62,131 nt of DNA from Vibrio sp. Of7-15. Its GTDB lineage: Bacteria > Pseudomonadota > Gammaproteobacteria > Enterobacterales > Vibrionaceae. This document shows positions 17,657-27,155 of the stretch, one piece after another (within the stretch, counting starts at the first letter, position 1; every line of letters begins with the position of its first letter). The notes beneath the pieces are model-generated. The model had not been told where the DNA came from. It ran no database searches and was given only the letters and a program-made list of their open reading frames with translations. Both the position numbers and the translations under genes were made by a program. The DNA lies in contig NZ_JAKRGH010000030.1 of the NCBI RefSeq assembly GCF_022347565.1, positions 1 to 62,131 on the forward strand, in the 5' to 3' direction.

Positions 17657-19933
17657 ATGGCAGAGCAATTTGCTAACGCTTGGAAAGGTTTCGCTAACGG
17701 CGAATGGCAGAACGAAGTAAACGTTCGTGACTTCATCCAAAAGAACTACGCACCATATGAAGGTGATGAGTCTTTCCTTGAATCTGAAGCGACGCCAGCT
17801 ACAGCTAAGCTGTGGGACCAAGTTATGGAAGGCATCAAGCAGGAAAACAGCACTCATGCTCCTGTTGACTTCGATACTTCAGTTATCTCTACTATTACTT
17901 CTCACGATGCAGGCTACATCAACAAAGATCTAGAAACGATCGTTGGTCTTCAAACTGAAGCTCCTCTTAAACGTGCGATTATCCCTAACGGTGGTATTCG
18001 TATGGTTGAAGGTTCTTGTAAAGCGTATGACCGCGAGCTAGATCCTCAAGTATCTAAGATTTACTCTGAGTACCGTAAAACACACAATGCTGGTGTTTTC
18101 GATATCTACACACCTGATATTCTAAAATGTCGTAAGTCTGGTGTTCTAACTGGCCTTCCTGATGCGTACGGCCGTGGTCGTATTATCGGTGACTACCGTC
18201 GTGTTGCTCTTTACGGTATCGACTTCCTAATGAAGGACAAACTGGCTCAGTTTGCTTCTCTTCAAGAGCGTTTCGAGAACGGTGAAGATCTACAAATGAC
18301 AATGCAACTTCGTGAAGAAATTGCAGAGCAACACCGTGCTCTAGGCCAAATCAAACAAATGGCTGCGAAATACGGTTTCGACATTTCAGGCCCAGCGAAC
18401 ACCGCGCAAGAAGCGATTCAGTGGACTTACTTCGGCTACCTAGCAGCGGTTAAATCTCAAAACGGTGCTGCAATGTCTCTAGGCCGTACTTCTACGTTCC
18501 TAGATATCTACATCGAGCGTGACATCGCTGCTGGTACTATCACTGAAACTCAAGCTCAAGAAATGATTGACCACTTCGTAATGAAGCTGCGCATGGTTCG
18601 TTTCTTACGTACGCCTGAGTACGATGAGCTATTCTCTGGTGACCCAATCTGGGCAACAGAATCTATGGGTGGTATGGGTCTTGACGGTCGTACACTGGTT
18701 ACACGTACAAACTTCCGTTTCCTAAACAGCTTGTACACTATGGGCCCTTCTCCAGAGCCAAACATTACTGTACTTTGGTCTGAGCAGCTACCTGATGGCT
18801 TCAAACGTTTCTGTGCGAAAGTATCTATCGATACCTCTTCTATCCAGTACGAAAATGATGATCTAATGCGCCCAGACTTCGAGTCTGATGATTACGCTAT
18901 CGCATGTTGTGTATCTCCAATGATCATTGGTAAACACATGCAGTTCTTCGGTGCTCGTGCCAACCTTGCGAAAACAATGCTTTACGCAATCAACGGTGGT
19001 GTCGATGAGAAACTGAAGATCCAAGTGGGTCCTAAGTCTGATGCAATTACCGATGAAGTTCTAAACTACGACGATGTAATGACTCGCTTAGACAGCTTCA
19101 TGGATTGGTTAGCAACACAGTACGTGACTGCATTGAACTCAATTCATTACATGCACGATAAATACAGCTACGAAGCCTCTCTAATGGCTCTGCACGATCG
19201 TGACGTTCGTCGTACCATGGCGTGTGGTATTGCTGGTCTATCTGTTGCCGCTGACTCACTGTCTGCCATTAAATACGCAACAGTGAAACCTGTTCGTGAC
19301 GAAGACGGCATCGCAACTGACTTCGAAATCGAAGGCGACTACCCTAAATTTGGTAACAACGATTCTCGCGTAGATGACATTGCTTGTGAGCTTGTTGAAA
19401 GCTTCATGAACAAGATCCGTAAGCTTAAGACTTACCGTGATGCAATCCCTACACAGTCTATTCTTACTATTACATCTAACGTTGTATACGGTAAGAAAAC
19501 AGGTAACACACCTGATGGCCGTCGTGCTGGTGCTCCATTTGCTCCAGGTGCTAACCCAATGCACGGTCGTGACGAAAAAGGTGCGGTAGCATCACTGACG
19601 TCTGTAGGTAAACTGCCGTTTGCACATGCGAAAGATGGTATTTCTTATACTTTCTCTATCGTACCAAACGCACTAGGTAAAACTGACGACTCTCAAAAAG
19701 CGAACCTAGCTGGTCTTATGGATGGTTACTTCCACCATGAATCAGGCATTGAAGGTGGCCAGCACTTAAACGTGAATGTTCTTAACCGTGAAACTCTAGA
19801 AGACGCTGTTAAAAACCCTGAGAAATACCCTCAGCTGACAATCCGTGTTTCTGGTTACGCAGTACGTTTTAACTCTCTAACAACAGAGCAGCAAAAAGAC
19901 GTAATCGCACGTACTTTCACTGACTCTCTATAG
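17657..19933 (+). CDS. pflB: Pyruvate formate-lyase (formate C-acetyltransferase)
   Basis: A 758-residue glycyl-radical enzyme converting pyruvate and CoA to formate and acetyl-CoA under anaerobiosis. The active-site cysteines are C417-C418 in ACCVSPM and the radical glycine is G733 in RVSGYAVRF, close to E. coli PflB (760 residues; C418/C419 and G734). The start is preceded by AAAGGTAGG. Codon use is strongly biased (many CGT, GGT, CTA), as in highly expressed genes. It is followed by a strong terminator; its activase gene pflA lies 2.2 kb downstream beyond an opposite-strand chemoreceptor gene. Confidence 0.98.
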   Translation: MAEQFANAWKGFANGEWQNEVNVRDFIQKNYAPYEGDESFLESEATPATAKLWDQVMEGIKQENSTHAPVDFDTSVISTITSHDAGYINKDLETIVGLQTEAPLKRAIIPNGGIRMVEGSCKAYDRELDPQVSKIYSEYRKTHNAGVFDIYTPDILKCRKSGVLTGLPDAYGRGRIIGDYRRVALYGIDFLMKDKLAQFASLQERFENGEDLQMTMQLREEIAEQHRALGQIKQMAAKYGFDISGPANTAQEAIQWTYFGYLAAVKSQNGAAMSLGRTSTFLDIYIERDIAAGTITETQAQEMIDHFVMKLRMVRFLRTPEYDELFSGDPIWATESMGGMGLDGRTLVTRTNFRFLNSLYTMGPSPEPNITVLWSEQLPDGFKRFCAKVSIDTSSIQYENDDLMRPDFESDDYAIACCVSPMIIGKHMQFFGARANLAKTMLYAINGGVDEKLKIQVGPKSDAITDEVLNYDDVMTRLDSFMDWLATQYVTALNSIHYMHDKYSYEASLMALHDRDVRRTMACGIAGLSVAADSLSAIKYATVKPVRDEDGIATDFEIEGDYPKFGNNDSRVDDIACELVESFMNKIRKLKTYRDAIPTQSILTITSNVVYGKKTGNTPDGRRAGAPFAPGANPMHGRDEKGAVASLTSVGKLPFAHAKDGISYTFSIVPNALGKTDDSQKANLAGLMDGYFHHESGIEGGQHLNVNVLNRETLEDAVKNPEKYPQLTIRVSGYAVRFNSLTTEQQKDVIARTFTDSL

Positions 19934-19968
19934 CTTCAGTCAGATTCACCGCGATTAAACAATAAATG

Positions 19969-20004
19969 AAAAAGCCCAGCACACCACCATGTGCTGGGCT
20001 TTTT
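19969..20004. terminator. Terminator after pflB
   Basis: A perfect 14-bp stem AAAAAGCCCAGCAC / GTGCTGGGCTTTTT with an 8-base loop. Its A and T flanks let it also end the convergent chemoreceptor transcript. Confidence 0.93.
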
Positions 20005-20056
20005 AACATTTATTGCGTTTTAATATTTATTTTTAAGCCAGCTACTACAGCTAAAT

Positions 20057-21937
20057 TCAGACCGAAAACTGCTTACAATCTTCGTTCAGGTTGTGTGAAC
20101 GATCACCAACAGCTTTGCTGTTCTCTCGAAGTAGCGTGTTATTGTCATCACTGTCTTTCATGGCTGCAGAGATTTGTGTCATGCTGTCTGCCATGGAATG
20201 GCTCGTTACCGCGAGTTCTTTTATGGATTCAAAAATCAACTCTGTCTGGTGGTTGGCTTCATCCGCTTTTTGAATGATCCCTTTAATAGCATTCATCGCT
20301 TCATGGCCACGCTTTAAACCAAGCTCCATCGACTCTTCACTTTGGCTAATATACTGGATCACCTCTGCACTTTCTTTTTTCATGGTATCAATAGTGCCTG
20401 AAATTTCTCCAACGGCTGTTACCGTACGTACAGCAAGATTTCGAACCTCATCCGCTACCACAGCAAACCCTCGCCCTTGTTCCCCCGCCCTTGCCGCTTC
20501 TATTGCCGCATTTAATGCTAGAAGGTTAGTTTGCTCTGCAATGCCATTGATTATTTCCATCACCGAATCTACTTTACTGGACGCCTCTTCCAATTGCTGA
20601 ATATGTGTTGCTGCTGCCGTTAAAATTTTTCCCACATCTTCCAATGATGTAATGGCTGAGGTAATCACTTCCCCCCCATCTTCTGCTGACCGACTGGACT
20701 CTTTGCTGACTTCGGCCACCATGGATAAGCTGTTCGACACTTCTTGAGTGGTCACACTCACCTCTTCGGTCGCGGACGCAAGCACTTGAGTTTGTTCCAC
20801 TACCTCAGATTGACTATTAACCAAATAATCCACCGTTTGGTTCAACTCAGTGGCATTTTTTGATAAGTCGCCACTGCTCTGCTGTACTTTGCTCACCAGC
20901 TGACCGAGATTCTCACACGTTTGATTGATCGCAATCGCAAGGCGGTTAAATTCATCTTTGTCATTATCTGTAATAGATAACCGTTGGCTTAGATTACCAC
21001 TGGACATGGCTTCCAACACCCCTGTCGTACGGGTTAAAGCTCGTGTAATGCTAATACTTAAAGTCATGAAGATAGACAGGGTGATCGCCGCTAAAATAAA
21101 ACAAGCAACAGTGGTAGAAACCAGTGTGGTGGAGGCTGCGTCGCTAGATTGGTCTTGATATAACTCCGCCATCGCTTCTAATTTTAAATCCACGTTATCA
21201 ATCGTCGACAATACATTTTCTTGACTATTAAAAAGGCGATCTTCTAACTGACCAAGTTGCTGTGATAATTCACTGACTCGAACAAAGGTCACTTTAAACT
21301 GTTCAATCTCTTTTTCGTACAAATCGAGCATAGCGTAAACATTCGACATACTAACAAACGCACCGAGCGCCCGATTAAAAAGCTTTTTATTTTTTTCAGT
21401 TGGAAGTAATAAGTAATTTTGTTGCATTTTGATCATATTCTGAAAATCAGAATCTAGCGTCACCATACCGGTTTCTTTAATTTTTGCTTCAATTGTCGAC
21501 GCTAATGTTTTTAATTCTCCAAGCTTGCCATCTTCCACATTAAACCCGAGTTCAGACCTTAGCTCTAACCAAGGATTAAAGGCTTTTATATAACCACTCA
21601 ACGCTTGTTCAAGTTTGGTAGCTTCACTTGGGAGATCAAAATTAATCAAAGATTGCTGGTTGTTTTTAACGCTATTTTGAACTTCTTTTAAATCTGACTT
21701 TGCCTTAGGTATCTTGCTCACATCCATGTCATTTAAGCTGCCAGCTAACTTAAGCAATTGAACTTCCGTTGATTTAAGAGTAGCAACCGCACTTGAAAGT
21801 CGATTACTTTGTATCATTTGCTCACTCATGTGGCTTAGGCTAATTGCTGTATAGCCTCCAAGGATCGCGAACCCAAATAGCAAGACAACCACCGCAGCTG
21901 TCAATTTTTGCTTTTGAGACACGTTTACTGTGCTCAT
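20057..21937 (-). CDS. Methyl-accepting chemotaxis protein (chemoreceptor)
   Basis: A 626-residue receptor. The start is placed at the ATG at 21937 because GGAGGT lies 3 bases upstream of it; an earlier in-frame start 12 codons upstream lacks a ribosome site. TM1 is ~11-34, the periplasmic sensor ~35-268 is all-helical (four-helix-bundle-like, with no PAS/Cache motif recognised), TM2 ~270-293, HAMP ~294-350. The MCP signalling hairpin lies near residues 466-500 and includes [20 protein letters not shown] ([15 protein letters not shown] core). No C-terminal NWETF-like CheR tether is seen. It lies between pflB and pflA on the opposite strand; a link to formate or pyruvate taxis is only suggested by position. 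Confidence 0.93.
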   Translation of the reverse strand: MSTVNVSQKQKLTAAVVVLLFGFAILGGYTAISLSHMSEQMIQSNRLSSAVATLKSTEVQLLKLAGSLNDMDVSKIPKAKSDLKEVQNSVKNNQQSLINFDLPSEATKLEQALSGYIKAFNPWLELRSELGFNVEDGKLGELKTLASTIEAKIKETGMVTLDSDFQNMIKMQQNYLLLPTEKNKKLFNRALGAFVSMSNVYAMLDLYEKEIEQFKVTFVRVSELSQQLGQLEDRLFNSQENVLSTIDNVDLKLEAMAELYQDQSSDAASTTLVSTTVACFILAAITLSIFMTLSISITRALTRTTGVLEAMSSGNLSQRLSITDNDKDEFNRLAIAINQTCENLGQLVSKVQQSSGDLSKNATELNQTVDYLVNSQSEVVEQTQVLASATEEVSVTTQEVSNSLSMVAEVSKESSRSAEDGGEVITSAITSLEDVGKILTAAATHIQQLEEASSKVDSVMEIINGIAEQTNLLALNAAIEAARAGEQGRGFAVVADEVRNLAVRTVTAVGEISGTIDTMKKESAEVIQYISQSEESMELGLKRGHEAMNAIKGIIQKADEANHQTELIFESIKELAVTSHSMADSMTQISAAMKDSDDNNTLLRENSKAVGDRSHNLNEDCKQFSV

Positions 21938-22156
21938 ATAACCTCCAACGGCCACCGCTATAATAGCAACCAAGTTATTTACACTTATATCATTTTATTA
22001 ACATAGCAGTATTCATGGAAGCAGCAATAGATTTTATGAACCTAAGGGGGGTTGGTATTTTGTTTTTATGACATTTTCTTACTGGTAATCACTACATTAT
22101 CCCTACTTTTTGTAATAAAATAACGCACAGCAGATTACCTTCTTGGAGTACACGTT

Positions 22157-22897
22157 ATGTCAGTTACAGGCCGTATTCACTCATTTGAATCATGTGGTAC
22201 CGTCGATGGTCCGGGTATTCGTTTTATCGTCTTTTTACAAGGCTGCTTAATGCGATGTAAATACTGTCATAACCGAGATACGTGGGATACTCACGATGGT
22301 AAAGAAGTGACTGTTGATGAAATCATTAACGATGCTAAAAGCTACCGTCATTTCATGAAAGCATCCGGTGGTGGTGTTACCGCATCTGGTGGTGAAGCTA
22401 TGCTGCAACCAGAATTTGTCCGAGACTTTTTCAGAGCGGCCAAAGCCGAAGGCATTCACACCTGTTTAGATACCAATGGCTACATTCGTAAGCACACTGA
22501 TGTGGTGGATGAAGTGCTGGAAGCCTCTGATCTGGTTATGCTGGATCTCAAACACATGAAAGATGAAATCCACCAAGATCTAATCGGTGTTTCCAACCGC
22601 CGCACGTTAGATTTTGCTCGCTACTTACACAAAATTGGGCAAAAAACGTGGATCCGATATGTGGTAGTGCCAGGCTATACGGATGATGAAGAAGCTGCCC
22701 ATATGTTAGGCGAATTCATTAAAGACATGGACAACATCGAAAAAGTGGAGCTGCTGCCTTACCATAAATTAGGCGCTCATAAATGGGAAGCACTAGGCCA
22801 TGAATACCCATTAGAAGGAGTGAACCCACCTTCGAAAGAAAGTATGGAAGCCATTGTCACTATTTTAAATAAATACCACGATAATGTGATGTACTAA
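22157..22897 (+). CDS. pflA: Pyruvate formate-lyase activating enzyme
   Basis: A 246-residue radical SAM enzyme, the same length as E. coli PflA. It uses a 4Fe-4S cluster and SAM to generate the glycyl radical on PflB. The cluster motif CX3CX2C is C30, C34, C37 in [13 protein letters not shown], preceded by the typical [18 protein letters not shown] lies 8 bases upstream of the ATG. It is separated from pflB by the chemoreceptor gene, so it has its own promoter in the 219-base region between the two divergent starts. Confidence 0.98.
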   Translation: MSVTGRIHSFESCGTVDGPGIRFIVFLQGCLMRCKYCHNRDTWDTHDGKEVTVDEIINDAKSYRHFMKASGGGVTASGGEAMLQPEFVRDFFRAAKAEGIHTCLDTNGYIRKHTDVVDEVLEASDLVMLDLKHMKDEIHQDLIGVSNRRTLDFARYLHKIGQKTWIRYVVVPGYTDDEEAAHMLGEFIKDMDNIEKVELLPYHKLGAHKWEALGHEYPLEGVNPPSKESMEAIVTILNKYHDNVMY

Positions 22898-22930
22898 GCC
22901 GTCATTAGACTGTCAAAAATCACGTTTATT

Positions 22931-22958
22931 ATTGGGCTGATATTCACATCAGCCCAAT
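22931..22958 (+). terminator. Hairpin downstream of pflA
   Basis: A perfect 11-bp stem ATTGGGCTGAT / ATCAGCCCAAT with a 6-base loop, 33 bases after the pflA stop. The following T content is weak, so termination may be partial. Confidence 0.6.
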
Positions 22959-23149
22959 CTATATTTACCTCATTATTCCCTTCGTGAACTTTATGAACAG
23001 AATTGGTTTTATAGCCAATATTCTTTTTATCGACGCTATCTAGCCATTTCCATCACTTGCATTTAACTTTTCCTTAACCTTTGAACGTCAAACCCTCGGT
23101 TCAAAGCGATTTATAACTACTATAAACCTACACATAAGGAATGTGAGTC

Positions 23150-24130
23150 ATGCTTAAGGTTTTCAAAAAGCGATTTACCGCATCAATGATTGCAGCGAGT
23201 ATTGCCACCCTTTCAAGTTCTGCTTTTGCTAGTGAACTAGAAAAACTCCACTTTTTGATCCCTGGTGGTGCTGGCGGCGGCTGGGATATGACCGCTCGTG
23301 GTACTGGTGACGCTCTCATCAAGTCAGATTTGGTTGAGCAAGTCTCTTTTCAAAACTTGTCTGGCGGTGGTGGTGGTAAAGCCATTGCACACTTAATTGA
23401 AACGGCGAAACGTCAAGAAGACACCTTAATGGTGAACTCCACTCCTATTGTTGTTCGCTCACTCACCGGTATTTTTCCCCAATCTTTCCGTGATCTCACA
23501 CCAGTAGCTGCAACCATCGCCGATTACGGTGCCATCGTGGTGGCTGCGGATTCCAAATTTACAAGTTGGGAGCAAGTCTCTGCCGCTTTTAAAGAAAACC
23601 CACGTTCTGTAAAAATCGCAGGCGGATCAGCACGTGGCAGCATGGATCATCTTGTTGTGGCAGCTGCGTTTAAAGGTGAAGGCTTTGATGCTAGAAAAGT
23701 TCGTTATATCGCCTACGATGCTGGTGGTAAAGCCATGGCAGCCCTGCTTTCCGGTGAAACTCAATTGCTTTCAACAGGCTTAGGCGAAGTTCTGGAAATG
23801 TCGAAAAATGGCCAAGTTCGCATACTGGCAGTCACAGCACCGGAGCGCTTACCAGCAGCACCAAACATTCCAACACTAAAAGAATATGGTAACGAAACCG
23901 TATTTGCGAACTGGCGTGGTTTCTTTGCCGCTCCAGGCACAAGCCAAGAAAAGCTAGACGAGTGGAACCAAGCTCTGAGCAAAATGTACAAAACAGAGCA
24001 ATGGGCTACCGTTCGTGACCGCAATGGCTGGATTGACAACTACAAAGCCGATAAAGACTTCTACAAATTCCTTGAAGATCAAGAGAAACAAATGGGCGAT
24101 CTAATGCGTGAATTAGGTTTCCTTAAGTAA
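23150..24130 (+). CDS. tctC: Tripartite tricarboxylate transporter binding protein TctC
   Basis: A 326-residue periplasmic binding protein of the TctC/Bug family, which captures citrate-like carboxylates for a TctAB membrane complex. The signal peptide ends after AFA (about residue 26). The family glycine-rich loop IPGGAGGGWDMTARG, the second loop around NLSGGGGGKA and the C-terminal FFAAPGTSQEKLDEW are present. Start has AAGGA upstream. It is the first gene of tctCBA. A structured 168-base gap separates it from tctB, which would favour higher expression of the binding protein. The ligand cannot be told from the sequence. Confidence 0.94.
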   Translation: MLKVFKKRFTASMIAASIATLSSSAFASELEKLHFLIPGGAGGGWDMTARGTGDALIKSDLVEQVSFQNLSGGGGGKAIAHLIETAKRQEDTLMVNSTPIVVRSLTGIFPQSFRDLTPVAATIADYGAIVVAADSKFTSWEQVSAAFKENPRSVKIAGGSARGSMDHLVVAAAFKGEGFDARKVRYIAYDAGGKAMAALLSGETQLLSTGLGEVLEMSKNGQVRILAVTAPERLPAAPNIPTLKEYGNETVFANWRGFFAAPGTSQEKLDEWNQALSKMYKTEQWATVRDRNGWIDNYKADKDFYKFLEDQEKQMGDLMRELGFLK

Positions 24131-24152
24131 CGAATACACTCGCACCGCCTTT

Positions 24153-24261
24153 GTCTGGCTACAGTGCCAGACGTAAGCTGCATCAACTATCAGTTCCCCG
24201 GATACGGAACTCTCCTTGCCCAACACTAATGAGTTAGTTTGGTTTGATGCAGCTTATTTTT
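24153..24261 (+). ncRNA. Structured RNA element between tctC and tctB (candidate)
   Basis: Four perfect or near-perfect stems lie in ~105 bases. P0: GTCTGGC / GCCAGAC (24153-24159, 24166-24172). P1: TAAGCTGCATCAA / TTGATGCAGCTTA (24174-24186, 24244-24256), 13 bp. Inside P1, P2: AGTTCC / GGAACT (24192-24197, 24206-24211), and P3: CCAA-c-ACTAA / TTAGTTTGG (24220-24229, 24234-24242). P1, P2 and P3 would form a three-way junction, and P1 is followed by TTTTT at 24257-24261, so the whole can act as a terminator or attenuator. It may be a 3'-UTR-derived small RNA or may reduce tctBA expression. I do not recognise it as a known riboswitch. Confidence 0.6.
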
Positions 24262-24298
24262 CCTTTCTTATTTCAGCTCAAGGACATGGAGAGAACCT

Positions 24299-24778
24299 AT
24301 GCAGTTAACGACCTCTTCGCTGTTATGTCGAGACAGAATCGGCGCATTAATCTTTTTAGCGGTCAGCTTATGTTATGGATACCAAACCAGCCTGATCCCT
24401 TTATTCCCTGGTGATGAGTACGAACCGTTTACCGCAAGAACTCTGCCATACCTACTTACTTTTGCTGGTATTGGCTTATCACTGATTTTATTAGTCACCG
24501 CAAAACCTGAAGAACAAGGCCAATTACCATCCAATTTAAATTGGCGTTTATTAATCAGCTTTTTAGTCCTAATGGCAGCCTATGGCGTTGGCCTGACATG
24601 GTTAGGATTTGTGTTGGCCACCAGCCTTTTCTTACTCGGTGGTTTTTATTTACTTGGTGAGCGCAGAAAAAAAGTATTGTTTGGCGCTTCATTTCCCTTT
24701 GTCCTTGCCTTTTGGTTATTACTGACAAAAGGGTTAGATATTTACCTTGAGCCTGGCAACCTCTTTACGGCTTGGTAG
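24299..24778 (+). CDS. tctB: Tripartite tricarboxylate transporter small membrane subunit TctB
   Basis: A 159-residue inner-membrane protein with four predicted transmembrane helices (about 16-36, 48-68, 80-102 and 104-150 region). The family features are an early Tyr-rich region and the PFTARTLPYLL segment preceding helix 2. GGAG lies upstream of the ATG. It pairs with TctA; its stop overlaps the ribosome site of tctA, indicating translational coupling. Confidence 0.9.
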   Translation: MQLTTSSLLCRDRIGALIFLAVSLCYGYQTSLIPLFPGDEYEPFTARTLPYLLTFAGIGLSLILLVTAKPEEQGQLPSNLNWRLLISFLVLMAAYGVGLTWLGFVLATSLFLLGGFYLLGERRKKVLFGASFPFVLAFWLLLTKGLDIYLEPGNLFTAW

Positions 24779-24789
24779 GAGACACGGAT

Positions 24790-26322
24790 ATGTTAGATGG
24801 AATTTTAGCGGGCCTTTCAACCGCAGTCATGCCAACCAACTTAATGATGGTGATGATCGGCTGTTTTGTCGGCACTTTTATTGGCATGTTACCAGGGCTT
24901 GGGCCTATTTCAGCCATTGCCTTGATGATCCCAATTAGCTACGGGTTAGATCCCGCTTCAGGTCTGATCCTGATGGCGGGTGTGTATTATGGCGCTGTTT
25001 TTGGGGGTTCAACTTCCTCAATCTTAATCAACGCACCGGGGTGTTCTTCTACGGTGGTAACCGCCTTTGATGGCTACCCAATGGCTAAAAAAGGCCAAGC
25101 AGGTAAAGCACTGGCCCTTGCAGCTTACTCCTCTTTTACTGGTGGCACGCTTTCAGCCATCATGCTATTAGTCGCAGCTCCAGCTCTTGCTAGTGTGTCA
25201 CTCAGCTTCCAATCTTCTGATTACTTTGCCTTAATGTTACTTGGCCTTTCTGCAGTTGCTGCCTTTGCTGGTAAAGGTTTAGTGGTAAAAGCATGGATGA
25301 TGACCGTATTAGGCTTGATGCTCTCTACTGTTGGTATTGATAAAGGTGTCGGCGTTGAACGTTTCACTTTTGGACTGACTGATCTAATGGATGGTTTTAG
25401 CTTCTTACTGCTGGCCATGGCCACCTTTGCCTTAGGTGAAACCCTCATGGGGGTACTAAAACCGGCAAAAGACACGCGTGATGAAGAAAGCCAAAAACTG
25501 GATGAGCTTGGCAGCATGAAGGTCACGAAAGAAGAAGTGAAAGAAGTTGCTCCTGTGGCTGTTCGCTCCTCCATTTTAGGTTTCTTCACTGGCGTCTTAC
25601 CTGGTGCAGGGGCAACCATTGCCGCTTTCTTAAGTTACGGTATGGAACGTAATATCGCACCAAAAGAAAAACGTGAAGAATTTGGTAAAGGCAGCATTCG
25701 TGGCTTAGTGGCTCCAGAATCAGCTAACAATGCCGCTTCAAGTGGTTCATTTGTCCCGCTACTGACGCTGGGTATTCCTGGCTCTGGTACAACGGCCATT
25801 ATGCTTGGTGCACTAATCGCTTACGGTATTCAACCTGGCCCACGCTTGTTTGTCGATCACCCTGATATTTTCTGGTCAGTCATTATCTCTATGTACTTTG
25901 GTAACATTGTATTGGTGATTTTAAACTTACCGCTTATCCCATACATCGCTAAGCTACTGATGATCCCAAGAACGGTATTACTGCCTATGATTCTGTTCTT
26001 CTCAATCACGGGGGTGTACTTAGTCTCCTTTAATACGGTGGATGTCTTCATTATGCTGGCAGTGGCTATCGGAGCCATCGGCCTTCGACTAGCTAACTTC
26101 CCACTCGCCCCCTTGTTACTTGGCTTTATTCTAGGTGGATTAATGGAAGAAAACTTACGACGAGCACTAATGATCAGTGACGGCGAGCTCAGCTTCCTAT
26201 GGGAGCGTCCTATTACCCTATCGTTCACAGCATTAGCAGTGGTGGTACTGCTTGCCCCTGTCTTCATGGCATTATGGAAAAAGATAAAGCCAGCCCCAAC
26301 GGTAGAAAACGTTAAACCGTAG
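24790..26322 (+). CDS. tctA: Tripartite tricarboxylate transporter large membrane subunit TctA
   Basis: A 510-residue polytopic permease with about 11-12 transmembrane segments. It keeps the family glycine motifs: [12 protein letters not shown] near the N-terminus and [17 protein letters not shown] in the second half, plus [14 protein letters not shown] and [12 protein letters not shown]. The start is taken as the ATG at 24790, 11 bases after the tctB stop with AGGAGA at 24777-24782; a longer frame from TTG has no ribosome site. It uses a cation gradient together with TctC and TctB. The gene ends at a bidirectional terminator facing the two-component genes. Confidence 0.94.
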   Translation: MLDGILAGLSTAVMPTNLMMVMIGCFVGTFIGMLPGLGPISAIALMIPISYGLDPASGLILMAGVYYGAVFGGSTSSILINAPGCSSTVVTAFDGYPMAKKGQAGKALALAAYSSFTGGTLSAIMLLVAAPALASVSLSFQSSDYFALMLLGLSAVAAFAGKGLVVKAWMMTVLGLMLSTVGIDKGVGVERFTFGLTDLMDGFSFLLLAMATFALGETLMGVLKPAKDTRDEESQKLDELGSMKVTKEEVKEVAPVAVRSSILGFFTGVLPGAGATIAAFLSYGMERNIAPKEKREEFGKGSIRGLVAPESANNAASSGSFVPLLTLGIPGSGTTAIMLGALIAYGIQPGPRLFVDHPDIFWSVIISMYFGNIVLVILNLPLIPYIAKLLMIPRTVLLPMILFFSITGVYLVSFNTVDVFIMLAVAIGAIGLRLANFPLAPLLLGFILGGLMEENLRRALMISDGELSFLWERPITLSFTALAVVVLLAPVFMALWKKIKPAPTVENVKP

Positions 26323-26352
26323 ATACATTTCAAGGTGGTATACGCAATAATC

Positions 26353-26386
26353 AAAAAGGCTGAACAAGTGGTTGTTCAGCCTTTTT
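26353..26386. terminator. Bidirectional terminator between tctA and the response regulator gene
   Basis: A perfect 15-bp stem AAAAAGGCTGAACAA / TTGTTCAGCCTTTTT with loop GTGG. It serves both convergent operons. Confidence 0.94.
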
Positions 26387-26438
26387 ATTTTCGTCTTTTG
26401 TTTCCAATGCCTAAGTCACGGACCATGGTCAAAAAATA

Positions 26439-27155
26439 CTAAGAAACCACTCGATACGTTCGCTCTGGTCTTCCCACCGTGCCATAGTTTAAATCGGCTT
26501 CGACCTCACCGGATGTAATCAGATACTCCAAATATCGTCTTGCAGTGGTACGGCTCGCTCCAATCAGCTCCCCAGCTTCATCAGCGGTGACTGCTGTTCG
26601 CTCAGAAAACAGAGCTCGAACCTTATCCAGTGTTACCCCATCAATCCCTTTTGGTAACCGCTTCTGAGTGGTGACTGGAGTACTGTCACGACTGGTGAGC
26701 ATGGCATCAACCACACTCTGATCCAAATCGGAGGCCATGTGTAATTTACGCTTTTGTTCAAGGTACTTTTGTAATGACGCCTCTAGGCGAGAGAAAATGA
26801 CAGGCTTTAATAAATAATCCACCACTCCGCCACGCATGGCCTCTTGTAAGGTATCCACATCCCTAGCCGCAGTAATTAAAATCACATCACACGATTGTTG
26901 GTGCTGACGCAACTGGCGCAGAATATCGAGCCCATTTCCATCAGGCAGGTACACATCTAACAAAACAAGATCTGGTTTTAGTACATCTAATAACGTGTTC
27001 GCTTCCATACATGATGTTGCTATCCCAATGACTTCAATGGCTTCCATTTGACTCAAATAGCGCCTATGAACCTCAGCAATGGCCACATCATCTTCTATGA
27101 TCAAAACCTGTGTGATGACCGTTGTTTGATCTGCCATGTTATTAGCATCACGCAT
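26439..27155 (-). CDS. CitB/DcuR-type response regulator
   Basis: A 238-residue regulator. The receiver (~14-130) has E21/D22/D23, phosphoacceptor D67 in LVLLDVYLPDGNG, and K117-P118 in YLLKPV. The C-terminal part has a helix-turn-helix in which TADEAGELIGASRTTARRYLEYL can be seen (TTARRYLEYL core), ending in the family signature YGTVGRPERTYRV. This is the CitB/DpiA/DcuR class that activates citrate or dicarboxylate genes. Its ATG overlaps the kinase stop by 8 bases with AAGGAA upstream. It faces tctCBA, so that transporter is the most likely target (inference). Confidence 0.92.
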   Translation of the reverse strand: MRDANNMADQTTVITQVLIIEDDVAIAEVHRRYLSQMEAIEVIGIATSCMEANTLLDVLKPDLVLLDVYLPDGNGLDILRQLRQHQQSCDVILITAARDVDTLQEAMRGGVVDYLLKPVIFSRLEASLQKYLEQKRKLHMASDLDQSVVDAMLTSRDSTPVTTQKRLPKGIDGVTLDKVRALFSERTAVTADEAGELIGASRTTARRYLEYLITSGEVEADLNYGTVGRPERTYRVVS

